64,000 nucleotides of DNA from Pseudomonas sp. H9 (GTDB taxonomy: Bacteria > Pseudomonadota > Gammaproteobacteria > Pseudomonadales > Pseudomonadaceae). The stretch spans positions 496,001 through 560,000 of the forward strand of contig NZ_SMOK01000011.1 of the NCBI RefSeq assembly GCF_004353925.1. The letters are read 5' to 3'. Position 1 is the stretch's first letter; each line of letters starts with the position of its first letter. The position numbers and the translations under genes are program-made. The notes beneath the pieces are model-generated. The model was not told the DNA's origin. It did not search any database and saw only the letters and a list, made by a program, of their open reading frames with translations. This document shows, one piece after another, positions 8,029 to 16,034 of the stretch.

Positions 8029-9447
8029 TTATGTCGTCGGCGGCCTGGGCCAGTTGCTGAGCGGGCCACGCCAGGTTTCATACGCCTTGGCCACCTGCAG
8101 CAACCAATGATCAGCGAAGCGAGGCCCGACCAGTTGCAAGCCGATGGGCATGCCTTGGTCGGTGAAACCGCAGTTGATCGACAGCGCAGGCTGCTCACCC
8201 ATGTTCCAGGGCACTGTGAAGGCGATGTGTTCAAACGGCAGCGCCGGATCGTTGGTTGGCGATGCCCAGTAGGCCGGAAAGGCGCTGACCTGGTTGGTGG
8301 GCGACAGCAGCAGATCGAACTCGCTGAACAACGCCGCAGCACGACGGCGAATCTCGAAGGTCTGGTTAAACCCTTCCATCGTTTGCAGGGCCGTCAGCGT
8401 CTGTGCGTCTTCAGCCCATTCGCGAATATAGGGCAACACCTGCCCAAGACGTTGCGCCGACATCGACTGCAATTGGCTCCACTGCCGCACCCGCCAGAAC
8501 TGATCGAGCCCGCGCAGCAAGGTCCGGTTCATGACCGGCGCGGCTGCTCGTACCTGAGCACCGTGACGCTCGAACAGACGCGCGGCTTCGTGTACCGCAG
8601 CCAGCACTTGCGCGCAGGGTTCGAAGCCGACGCCAGGGTCAAGTATCAAGCCGATTTTCAAGCCTTGTACCGATTGGCTGCTCACCCCCCAGTCACACGC
8701 CAGCGGCGGCAGACTGGTGGCATCGCGGGCGTCGGGGCGGGTCAGGTAACGCATCATCAGCGCACAATCGTCCACGTTGCGAGTCATCGGTCCCGCGCAG
8801 CGCCCGGTGTAGTAAGGGTCAATGGGGATGCGCCCCAGTGTCGGCTTGAAACCCACTAACCCGCACCAGGCCGCTGGCAGACGGATAGAGCCGCCGATAT
8901 CGGTACCAATATGCAAGGGGCCGTAACCAGCTGCCGCTGCCGCAGCTGCGCCTGCGCTGGAGCCCCCCGGGTTGTTGTTCAGGTTCCACGGGTTGCGGGT
9001 CAGCCCATGCAGGCTCGACAAACCGGATGACAACATGCCGAAATCAGGCACGGTGGTTTTGCCCAGGATGATTGCGCCCTGTTCACGCATACGCGCAGCG
9101 GGCGGTGCATCATCAGGCTCAGGAACCGCCACGGTAGCCGCGCAGCCCAGGCCATTGACGTCGCCCTTTGTGGCAATCAGTTCCTTGATGGTCACCGGCA
9201 ATCCGTCGAGCAACCCCTGCGGGCGCCCCTGGCTCCAGCGTTGTGTAGAGGCCAGCGCCTGCTCGCGCACCTGCTGTGGATCGAAGGCGCACAGTGCGTG
9301 CAGGTAAGGCTCCCAGCGCTGGATGTGGCTCAGCAGGTGGTCGTAGTATTCCGAGGGTGACAAATCCTGGTTGGCGAACAGCGCCAGCACCTGGGTTGCA
9401 GGAAGGTCGTGCAGGTCGCAAACAGTGGTCACGCGAGTAACGGTCAT
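8029..9447 (-). CDS. Amidase signature-family amidohydrolase
   Basis: A 472-aa amidase signature enzyme. The Lys-Ser-Ser catalytic apparatus is visible: the Lys in LPVTIKELIATKGD, the Gly/Ser-rich stretch NNPGGSSAGAAAAAAAG, and TDIGGSIRLPAAWCGLVGFKP with the nucleophilic Ser. The ATG at 9447 has a textbook AAGGAGG 4 nt upstream and was preferred to the ATG at 9483. It follows the MHS transporter gene by 32 nt, so uptake of an amide followed by hydrolysis to acid and ammonia is plausible. The substrate is unknown. It lies convergent with the enoyl-CoA hydratase gene, with an 17-nt gap. Confidence 0.92.
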   Translation of the reverse strand: MTVTRVTTVCDLHDLPATQVLALFANQDLSPSEYYDHLLSHIQRWEPYLHALCAFDPQQVREQALASTQRWSQGRPQGLLDGLPVTIKELIATKGDVNGLGCAATVAVPEPDDAPPAARMREQGAIILGKTTVPDFGMLSSGLSSLHGLTRNPWNLNNNPGGSSAGAAAAAAAGYGPLHIGTDIGGSIRLPAAWCGLVGFKPTLGRIPIDPYYTGRCAGPMTRNVDDCALMMRYLTRPDARDATSLPPLACDWGVSSQSVQGLKIGLILDPGVGFEPCAQVLAAVHEAARLFERHGAQVRAAAPVMNRTLLRGLDQFWRVRQWSQLQSMSAQRLGQVLPYIREWAEDAQTLTALQTMEGFNQTFEIRRRAAALFSEFDLLLSPTNQVSAFPAYWASPTNDPALPFEHIAFTVPWNMGEQPALSINCGFTDQGMPIGLQLVGPRFADHWLLQVAKAYETWRGPLSNWPRPPTT

Positions 9448-9479
9448 AGGACCTCCTTGTCCGAAGGGCTGCACCTGGC

Positions 9480-10787
9480 TCATCCGCGTACGATGCTTGT
9501 TACTCGCGCCCGAGTTCGGCCACTACGCCCATAACACCAGGCTGTGAACACCCCGACAGCGCCCATGACCAGGCTGTAGGCCACGCTGGACCAGGCACTC
9601 CAGGGCATGAGGGCAATCAGCATCAGCGGCGTTACGCTGGCCCACAGTGCGTAGGCAATGTTGTAGGTCAGCGAAATGCCCGAGACCCGCACTCGCGGCG
9701 GGAACAAGCCCACCATCAGCGACGGCACCACGCCCACCACGCCACAGGCCAACCCGGCGAATGCGTACGCAAGGCTGATCAGCGAACTGCCGCTCACCAG
9801 GCAGCCGTATAGCAAGGCCACCCCCAGCGGTAGCAGCAGGCTGTAAAGCATCAAGGCGCGCCAGGCGCCAATGCGGTCAGCCAGTCGACCGGCCAGCACA
9901 CATCCGATGTTCAGAAAGACGATACCCAGGCTACTGAGCGCAAAGGTCTGGCTGGCACTGATTGCAAAGCTCTTCTGCATCACGGTCGGTGTCACCACCA
10001 CCAGCACAACCACTGCCGAGGTCAGGACGCAGGTCAGTAACATCGCCGGCACGATGGCACCGCGATGTTCACGCACTACCCTGCGCAGCGGCAGCTGCGC
10101 ATCGACTTCCCGGCGTTGCTGCAGGGCAAGAAATACCGGCGTTTCGCTGAGCCAACGCCGCAACCATACCCCCACTATCCCGAACACACCGCCGAGCAGG
10201 AACGGAATCCGCCAGGCAAAATCAAGTATTTCGGCTGGCGTGTAAGTACGGGCCAGCCAGGTTGCCATCAAGGCGCCCAGCAAGTAACCAAAGGTCAATC
10301 CGGCCTGCAGGATGCCCAGCGCATAGCCTCGGTGACCAGCAGGCGCATGCTCAGCCACAAACACCCAGGCACTGGGTACTTCACCACCTACAGCGGCGCC
10401 TTGCAAAACACGCAGCAACAGCAGCAGCACCGGCGCCCAGACGCCGATCTGGGCGTAGGTCGGCATCATCCCGATCAACAGGCAGGGCAAAGCCATCATC
10501 AGGATGCTCAGGCTGAACATCCGCTTGCGCCCCAGGCGATCGGCAAAATGCGCCATGAGGATGCCGCCCAGGGGCCGCGCCAGATAGCCGGTGACGAAAA
10601 TCCCGAAGCTTTGCAGCAAGCGCAACCACTCAGGCATCTGCGGCGGAAAGAACAGCTCGCTGAGGGTCAGGGCAAAAAATACGAAGATGATGAAGTCGTA
10701 GATTTCCAGGGCGCCCCCCAAGGCAGCCAGGCCCAGGGTTTTGTAGTCCGAGCGGGAAAAGCGACGCAGATCAGCGGGGGCCGTCAT
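9480..10787 (-). CDS. MFS transporter, metabolite:H+ symporter type
   Basis: A 435-aa membrane protein with twelve predicted helices. It has the MHS-subfamily features of ProP, KgtP and ShiA: the first helix ALEIYDFIIFVFFALTLSELFF, the loop 2-3 motif HFADRLGRKRMF, and LRVLQGAAVGGEVPSAWVFVAEHAP. The ATG at 10787 has AGAGG 4 nt upstream and is preferred over an ATG five codons earlier. It is the first gene of a two-gene operon with the amidase and diverges from the biosynthetic cluster that begins at about 11021. Import of a dicarboxylate, amide or betaine-like compound is the family expectation. It could also belong functionally to the cluster on the other side of the shared promoter region. 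Confidence 0.9.
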   Translation of the reverse strand: MTAPADLRRFSRSDYKTLGLAALGGALEIYDFIIFVFFALTLSELFFPPQMPEWLRLLQSFGIFVTGYLARPLGGILMAHFADRLGRKRMFSLSILMMALPCLLIGMMPTYAQIGVWAPVLLLLLRVLQGAAVGGEVPSAWVFVAEHAPAGHRGYALGILQAGLTFGYLLGALMATWLARTYTPAEILDFAWRIPFLLGGVFGIVGVWLRRWLSETPVFLALQQRREVDAQLPLRRVVREHRGAIVPAMLLTCVLTSAVVVLVVVTPTVMQKSFAISASQTFALSSLGIVFLNIGCVLAGRLADRIGAWRALMLYSLLLPLGVALLYGCLVSGSSLISLAYAFAGLACGVVGVVPSLMVGLFPPRVRVSGISLTYNIAYALWASVTPLMLIALMPWSAWSSVAYSLVMGAVGVFTAWCYGRSGRTRARVTSIVRG

Positions 10788-11020
10788 AGAGCCTCTTTGC
10801 ACAAATCCTGGGGGTACGACGCCGTCATGGCATCCCTGTCAATTCGATTGAGCGCAGACACTCTCGGTGCCAGCAACGACCCGGCAATGCTCTGCGTAAT
10901 CATTACAAGGGGCAACACAAACACGGCGCTGGGTTGCTTTTTAGCGAAAATCTGTACATTGAGTTTTCATCGGTTTCACCAATAATCGTGCGCTCCCATC
11001 TCTCGAACATTGAGCGCAAC
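10788..11020. promoter_or_regulatory. Divergent intergenic region controlling the transporter operon and the biosynthetic cluster
   Basis: This is 233 nt between the MHS transporter start and the first ATG of the biosynthetic cluster. It holds a 13-nt dyad TCAATTCGATTGA at 10839-10851. An AT-richer stretch at 10930-10985 is where a rightward promoter would be expected, but I see no hexamer pair good enough to name. In-frame TTG (10934) and GTG (10988) codons upstream of 11021 mean the left part of the synthetase gene could extend into it. Confidence 0.4.
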
Positions 11021-11950
11021 ATGGAAGAAGTTCAGCGTAAATTCGACGATTTTTCGCACCCCGACGTAGGCGCAATCGCCATAATTCGTGGCCGGATGCT
11101 TCAGGCCCTGCAGCAGTACCTGCTCGAACGCGACTTCAAACAGTTGCTGCCCATTCTGATGTCACCGATCACCGATCCGCTGAATCACGCGGTGTACCCG
11201 GCCGAGCTGCAGTATCAAGAGCGTCGCCTGAAACTGACGGCCAGCATGATCTTCCACAAGCAACTGGCGTTGACCGCCAACGACCACGAGCGGATCTTCA
11301 TCGTTGCGCCGAATATCCGCCTGGAAAAGCCTGAGATCAAAGACTCGGCCAACCACTTGCTGGAGTTCTCGCAGTTCGATTTCGAAATCCGTAACGGCGA
11401 CATGTACCAGGCCATGGCCCTGATCGAAGGCCTGGTCAAATACACCCTGGGCGAAGTGAACCAGCACTGTGCCCTGCAGCTGGCCCAACTGGGACGCAAG
11501 CTGCCGCACTATGAAACAGCGTTCCCGATCTACAGCTCGGATGAACTGCGCGCCGAATACGGTGACGATTTCGAGAAAATCATGTCGGCCCAGGCGCACA
11601 CCCCGTTCTTTGTGACCAACTACAAGCGCGAGTTCTACGACCGTGAAACTCCGGGCCAGCGCGGGCACTACAACAACTATGACTTGATCTATCCCGACGG
11701 TTACGGCGAAGCGTTGTCGGGTGCCGAGCGCGAGTTCGAGTACGAGCAGATCCTCTACCGCATGCGCGAGCTGGACATGGACCTTGCCCCCTTTGCCAAT
11801 TTCCTGGAGTTCGCCCGCCGTGGGCTGCTGCACCCGAGTGCGGGGGGCGGCCTGGGTATTGAGCGGCTGCTGAAGTTCATCTGTGGCAAACGCCACATCC
11901 GTGATGTCGCCCTGTTTGACCGCACCGTCGGCAGCAACTTCCTGTTCTGA
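11021..11950 (+). CDS. Archaeal-type asparagine synthetase homologue (class II aaRS-fold ligase)
   Basis: A 309-aa protein made only of the class II aminoacyl-tRNA synthetase catalytic core, without an anticodon-binding domain. It closely matches what I recall of Pyrococcus abyssi asparagine synthetase AS-AR: LLPILMSPITDPL, LTASMIFHKQLAL, IFIVAPNIRLE (motif 2 region, about residue 97), EFYDRE, NYDLIYPDGYGEALSG and motif 3 HPSAGGGLGIERLLKF at about 272-287. The family adenylates the aspartate side-chain carboxylate and amidates it. The ATG at 11021 fits the family start; an in-frame GTG at 10988 is possible. No strong ribosome binding site precedes either. It is the first gene of the cluster, so amidation of an aspartate-like intermediate is inferred. 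Confidence 0.82.
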   Translation: MEEVQRKFDDFSHPDVGAIAIIRGRMLQALQQYLLERDFKQLLPILMSPITDPLNHAVYPAELQYQERRLKLTASMIFHKQLALTANDHERIFIVAPNIRLEKPEIKDSANHLLEFSQFDFEIRNGDMYQAMALIEGLVKYTLGEVNQHCALQLAQLGRKLPHYETAFPIYSSDELRAEYGDDFEKIMSAQAHTPFFVTNYKREFYDRETPGQRGHYNNYDLIYPDGYGEALSGAEREFEYEQILYRMRELDMDLAPFANFLEFARRGLLHPSAGGGLGIERLLKFICGKRHIRDVALFDRTVGSNFLF

Positions 11951-11977
11951 GCCAACCACCTTGCCCACTGTTCCTCA

Positions 11978-11996
11978 CCTGCCGCCCTGCGGCAGG
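11978..11996 (+). other. Intercistronic hairpin
   Basis: CCTGCCG (11978-11984) and CGGCAGG (11990-11996) form a 7-bp stem with a 5-nt loop in the 72-nt space between the synthetase and LLM oxidoreductase genes. No T-run follows, so full termination is unlikely. A role in mRNA processing or stability is possible. Confidence 0.5.
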
Positions 11997-12022
11997 CGAC
12001 GGAATTCGCCTGGAGTAAACCC

Positions 12023-13093
12023 ATGCCCGCTCTACGTATTCACTGGTGCTCCCCTCTCGACAGCGGCCAACAGAAGGCCAGCGAGAAGTACAACACCGGC
12101 GCGCTGGACTTCGCCGGCATCGTCGACTTCGCCCAAGAGGCCGACGAGCTGGGGATCGATTCGCTGTTGATGGGCATCAGTTACCACATGCCCGACCCGC
12201 TGCCGATGATCGGTGCGCTGGTACGCGAAACCAGCCGGGTCAAATTCATCCTTGCCTATCGTCCGGGCCTGCTGCCGCCGACGCTGTTCACCCAGATCGT
12301 CAACACCGTGTCGTGGATGTCCGACAAGCGGATTGCGCTGAATCTGGTGGCTGGTATCTCGCCGGATGAACAAGCCTTCTACGGCGATTTTGTCGGGCAC
12401 GACGGCCGCTACGAACGCACCCGCGAATTTCTTGAAATTCTCCATCGTTTCTGGAAAGGCGAGAGCCCGCTGAGCCACCAGGGTGAACACTACCGTATTG
12501 AACAGGCGCAACTGGGCCTGCCCTTCAAAGACCATGAACGGCCACAGATCTACCTCAGTGGCGCCTCGGCGATTGCCCAACAGATCGCCGTGTCTCAAAG
12601 CGATTGCTGGCTGCGTTATGGCGACACCCCTGAAGGCATCGCAGCTGCAAGCCGCAACGTGCTTGAGGCCGGCTGTTCGGTAGGGATCCGCATGCACATC
12701 CTGGCCCGTGAAACCCGCGAAGAAGCTTTGGCCGCAGTCGAGCAGATGATGCAGAACCCCGACGAGCAGCACCGCGAATGGGTCCGCCAGTTCGTCGCCC
12801 GCTGCGACTCCGAGGCGGTGAAAACCTCGTTCCGCCTGGCCGAAGGCGCCAGCCATGACTGGCTCTCGCCGATGCTCTGGTCGGGTGCCGTTGCCTACCG
12901 TGGTGGCCCTGCGCTGTGTGTGGTGGGCAGCTACCAGGAGGTTGCCGAGTACCTGATCGAATACAAGAAAGTCGGCGTCAGCGAGTTCATTTTCTCCGGC
13001 TGGCCAACCCGTGACGAAATGCGCGGCTTTTGCCGCCATGTCCTGCCACGCCTGCGAGCCCTGGAAGCGCAACTGGACCATCAGCATGCATGA
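12023..13093 (+). CDS. LLM-class flavin-dependent monooxygenase, SsuD-like
   Basis: A 356-aa bacterial luciferase-like monooxygenase with a TIM-barrel fold. It follows the alkanesulfonate monooxygenase pattern: ALDFAGIVDFAQEADELGIDSLLMG, VKFILAYRPGLLPPTLFTQ, RIALNLVAGISPDEQAFYGDF, RYERTREFLEILHRFW, PQIYLSGASAIAQQIA and a C-terminal GVSEFIFSGWPTRDE. Such enzymes use FMNH2 from a separate reductase and O2. No flavin reductase gene is in the cluster. GGAG lies 7 nt before the ATG. No sulfonate transport genes are nearby, and the neighbours are ligases and mutase subunits, so oxidation or N-hydroxylation of a biosynthetic intermediate is inferred instead of sulfonate use. The stop overlaps the MFS gene by 8 nt. 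Confidence 0.88.
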   Translation: MPALRIHWCSPLDSGQQKASEKYNTGALDFAGIVDFAQEADELGIDSLLMGISYHMPDPLPMIGALVRETSRVKFILAYRPGLLPPTLFTQIVNTVSWMSDKRIALNLVAGISPDEQAFYGDFVGHDGRYERTREFLEILHRFWKGESPLSHQGEHYRIEQAQLGLPFKDHERPQIYLSGASAIAQQIAVSQSDCWLRYGDTPEGIAAASRNVLEAGCSVGIRMHILARETREEALAAVEQMMQNPDEQHREWVRQFVARCDSEAVKTSFRLAEGASHDWLSPMLWSGAVAYRGGPALCVVGSYQEVAEYLIEYKKVGVSEFIFSGWPTRDEMRGFCRHVLPRLRALEAQLDHQHA

Positions 13094-14309
13094 CAGCCGA
13101 AGGCTACGGCGTTTCGGCGCCGGTTTGCTCTGCGCCTTGCTGGCCGAGCAAACGGTCCTCTTTGCGGTACCGTTGCTGGTGTATCAGCTGTCGGGCAGCG
13201 TGCGCTATTCCGGGGTGGTGTTTGCCCTGGAGTGGCTGCCGGCCCTGCTCGCCTACCCGTTCGCCGGCCTGCTGGCGGACCGTTTCGGCGGGCGTTTGCT
13301 GTTCCGCCAGGCCAACGCCGCACGCGCAGTCAGCCTTGGCCTGACCGTGTTGCTGTGCTGGTACAGCCCCGGGCTGACCATTTGGGCGTTGGCCCTCAAC
13401 GGTATTGTCTTGTCGTTGCTGATGGCACCGGTGCGCATGGCAGTGGAGAAGAGCGTACCGCTGATGGCCGCGCCCGAACGCCTGGCACATACCCAGTCGT
13501 TGGTGCAGAACATGGAGCTGCTGGCCATGGCCTTGGGCCCGGCATTGGCGGCCCTGCTGGCGCTGTATACCTCCAAGCTGGTGCTGCTCGGCCTTGCGGC
13601 ACTGGCGTTTGCCACCGCGTCGTTGTACTGGCAGGGACTCCCCACCCAGGCACCACAGAAATCATCCACGGCAGTGCTCGACGACCTGCAACTGGGCTGG
13701 CGCCTGCTGCTCAACAACCCGCCCGTGCTTTCACTGGCCGCGCTGAACTTCACCATCAACCTGGCATTCGCCTGCGTTTTGAGTGCGAACGCCTTCCTGA
13801 TCAGCGGTGTGTTTCAGGCCGACGATGGCGTGTTTGGCCTGATGAACGCCGCTGCCGGAGCGCTGGGCATCGCCAACTTCCTGCTGGTGCCACGGCTGTT
13901 ACAGCGCATGTCGATCTATCACCTTGGCGCCTGGGGCTTTGCCTTGCTGTGCCTGGGGCTGCTGAGCATGGGCCTGGCCACTGGCGTGCTGATGTATGCC
14001 GCAAGCTTCGTCCTGGCCATGGCGGGTTGTGCGCTGTTCAACGTGTTCAACCGCACCCAGCGCATCAAGGCCATTGCCCGTGAACACCTGGGCAAAGTGA
14101 TGGGCCCGTTCTACCTGGTCAACCTGTTGTCGTACCCACTGGGCGGTTTGCTGACCGCCAGCATCGGCCACAGCTATGGCGCCCAGGCGCTGATCCTGGT
14201 GCTGGCCATCGTGCTGAGCGTGCCCGGCAGCCTGCTGTTGCTACTCACAACCCGCCGCTTTCGCGCGGCCCTGCATCCCCCTGTTTGTGCCATGGAGGCG
14301 AACACATGA
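13086..14309 (+). CDS. MFS transporter, probable product exporter
   Basis: A 407-aa major facilitator protein with about twelve hydrophobic segments. The first is GAGLLCALLAEQTVLFAVPLL, followed by the loop motif AGLLADRFGGRLLF, characteristic of MFS drug/enterobactin-type exporters. It starts at an ATG that overlaps the end of the LLM gene by 8 nt and its stop overlaps the B12-binding gene (ATGA), so it is translated within the cluster operon. Its central position makes export of the cluster product, and thereby self-protection, the most likely role. Import of a precursor cannot be excluded. Confidence 0.88.
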   Translation: MHDSRRLRRFGAGLLCALLAEQTVLFAVPLLVYQLSGSVRYSGVVFALEWLPALLAYPFAGLLADRFGGRLLFRQANAARAVSLGLTVLLCWYSPGLTIWALALNGIVLSLLMAPVRMAVEKSVPLMAAPERLAHTQSLVQNMELLAMALGPALAALLALYTSKLVLLGLAALAFATASLYWQGLPTQAPQKSSTAVLDDLQLGWRLLLNNPPVLSLAALNFTINLAFACVLSANAFLISGVFQADDGVFGLMNAAAGALGIANFLLVPRLLQRMSIYHLGAWGFALLCLGLLSMGLATGVLMYAASFVLAMAGCALFNVFNRTQRIKAIAREHLGKVMGPFYLVNLLSYPLGGLLTASIGHSYGAQALILVLAIVLSVPGSLLLLLTTRRFRAALHPPVCAMEANT

Positions 14310-14761
14310 AAGGCGAACACCACTGTCTGCTGGCTACCGTCGAGTCCGATGCACACATGTGGAACCTGGTCTACCTGCAGCTTTGGCTGAGCGAGCATGG
14401 CCTGCAGGTCAAAAACCTGGGCAGCTGCACACCGGTGCAGGCCATCTTGCAGGTGCTGGCGCAAGGGCAAACGCAGCTACTGGTGATCAGTAGCGTCAAT
14501 GGCCATGGTCACTATCAGGGGCTGGCGCTGATCCGCGAGGTGCGCCAGCACTACCCGCACCTGCCCTGCGTGATCGGCGGCAAGTTGACCACCTCGCACA
14601 CACAGACCCAAGCCGTATGCCAAGAGCTTTTGGCTGCCGGCTTCAATCAGGTATTCATCGAAGCCGATGCGATCGAGGCGTTTGAAACCTACCTGAGCAC
14701 CCTCGACAACGTTGGGCCGACCGTCGCCCTGGGCGCCGGCACACCTGCATGCCGAGCGTGA
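14306..14761 (+). CDS. B12-binding protein, glutamate mutase small-subunit (MutS/GlmS)-like
   Basis: A 151-aa protein with a Rossmann-type cobalamin-binding fold, the same size as glutamate mutase subunit S. The cobalamin motif reads SDAHMWN where the family has DxHxxG: the cobalt-ligating His is kept but the Gly is Asn. LVISSVNGHGHYQGL corresponds to the family's SSLYGQG loop and CVIGGKLTT to its GG segment. GGAGG lies 7 nt upstream of the ATG, which overlaps the MFS stop. It should bind adenosylcobalamin and present it to the MutE-like protein encoded three genes downstream (17531-18790). The subunits are separated by two ligase-type genes, unlike the adjacent arrangement in clostridia. The Asn substitution may alter the lower-face contact of the corrin. 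Confidence 0.83.
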   Translation: MKGEHHCLLATVESDAHMWNLVYLQLWLSEHGLQVKNLGSCTPVQAILQVLAQGQTQLLVISSVNGHGHYQGLALIREVRQHYPHLPCVIGGKLTTSHTQTQAVCQELLAAGFNQVFIEADAIEAFETYLSTLDNVGPTVALGAGTPACRA

Positions 14762-14795
14762 CGTCAGCCCTCCTCCCATTCAAAGGATTACCGCC

Positions 14796-16034
14796 ATGCA
14801 CATCGTCATCGTCAACCGCTGGCCACGCTTTCAGGACAGCGAACGCTGGGACAACGAACTGACCCAATACGAACATTTCTTTGACCACCAACAACACCGC
14901 ATCAGCTATGTCGTCGATGGCCCGGGCGCCGAAGGTGTGCTGGCGCCACGCGAACAGATTGCCCATTGGGTCCAGGTCGAAGACGTTAACCGCTATGAGC
15001 AATTGCTAGCGGGAGTCAGTGAGATCGTCGCCAAGGTCGGGCCGGTCGATCTACTGATTGCCCTATCGGAGTTCACCCTGGAAATTGCCGCCCGGGTGCG
15101 CAAGACCTTGAACATTCCCGGCCACGGCCCCGAGCAAGTCGCGGTGTACCGCGACAAGGCACGGATGAAGGAGATCCTGCATGCCCAAGGCATCGCGGTG
15201 CCAGCCTTCAGTCGTTGCCAGTCGATCGAGCAGGCCCTGGCGTTCGCCGAGTTCGTCGGTTACCCGGTCATCGTCAAACCGCTGGACGGCGCCGCCAGCA
15301 TCGGTGTGGCCAAGGCAGCAGACGCCCAGACCTTGCGCTCACTGCTGGCAGAGGTAGCGCTTGAGCGCTACGAAGTAGAAGCTTTCATTCAAGGGCAGGT
15401 CTACCACATTGATGGCTTCACCGATGCCTTGGGCCAGGTGCCGTTCCAGGTGGTATCGCGCTACGTCAACAGTTGCCTGGATTTCGCCAGCCATCAGCCG
15501 CTGGGTTCGGTCATCCTGCAAAGCTCGCCGCTACGCACGCAGATCGAAGCCTTCAGCAAGCGCTGCCTGCAAGCCCTGCGGCTGTGCGACAGCGCGTTTC
15601 ATCTGGAGGTGTTCGTCACCCCGGAAGGTGAAGTCGTGTTTCTGGAAATCGGCGGGCGGGTGGGCGGCAGTGAAGTGCCGCACCTGATCAACAAAGTCTT
15701 CGGGGTAAACCTCTACGAGCACTGGCTTAAACGCCAGATCGGCACACCGATCGTGGTGCCGGCATCCATGCAAGACCTCAGCGGCGGTTGGCTGGTCATT
15801 CCAAAGCCGGCGCAGTTGCCCTGCCGGGTCATTCAGGCGCACACCACAGGCCCTGCGGTGCCCAGCTTGTGGCGCGCCCTTGTGCCCAAACCCGGGCAGG
15901 TGCTTGAGGCAGGTGGCAGCTACGACGCCCTGCACAGCGGTCGCTTCATCTTCACCGATGCCAACGAGGCGGACATCGAGCGCGATATCCACCAGGTCAT
16001 CACGCACTTTCAATTCCAGGCTGAACCGCTATGA
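14796..16034 (+). CDS. ATP-grasp ligase (first of two)
   Basis: A 412-aa ATP-grasp protein. The N-terminal pre-ATP-grasp domain begins MHIVIVNRWPRFQ. The central nucleotide-binding strand is GYPVIVKPLDGAASIGVAK (Lys161 contacts the phosphates), and the Mg/phosphate site is EVVFLEIGGRVGGSEVPHL at about 280-298. This is the carboxylate-amine ligase type seen in L-amino-acid ligases such as BacD. They form an acyl-phosphate and then an amide bond. AAAGGA lies 8 nt before the ATG. The stop overlaps the next gene (ATGA). In context it probably couples an amino acid to the modified building block made by the mutase. The substrates are not predictable. Confidence 0.87.
   Translation: MHIVIVNRWPRFQDSERWDNELTQYEHFFDHQQHRISYVVDGPGAEGVLAPREQIAHWVQVEDVNRYEQLLAGVSEIVAKVGPVDLLIALSEFTLEIAARVRKTLNIPGHGPEQVAVYRDKARMKEILHAQGIAVPAFSRCQSIEQALAFAEFVGYPVIVKPLDGAASIGVAKAADAQTLRSLLAEVALERYEVEAFIQGQVYHIDGFTDALGQVPFQVVSRYVNSCLDFASHQPLGSVILQSSPLRTQIEAFSKRCLQALRLCDSAFHLEVFVTPEGEVVFLEIGGRVGGSEVPHLINKVFGVNLYEHWLKRQIGTPIVVPASMQDLSGGWLVIPKPAQLPCRVIQAHTTGPAVPSLWRALVPKPGQVLEAGGSYDALHSGRFIFTDANEADIERDIHQVITHFQFQAEPL

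Noticed and set aside
10934..11020. TTG start for the asparagine synthetase-like protein
   Set aside because: It has no ribosome site and adds residues not seen in the archaeal relatives; a GTG at 10988 remains possible.
12023..13093. LLM oxidoreductase as SsuD for sulfonate assimilation
   Set aside because: No ssuEABC genes are adjacent and the gene is embedded in a ligase/mutase operon, so a biosynthetic role is more likely although the fold is SsuD-like.
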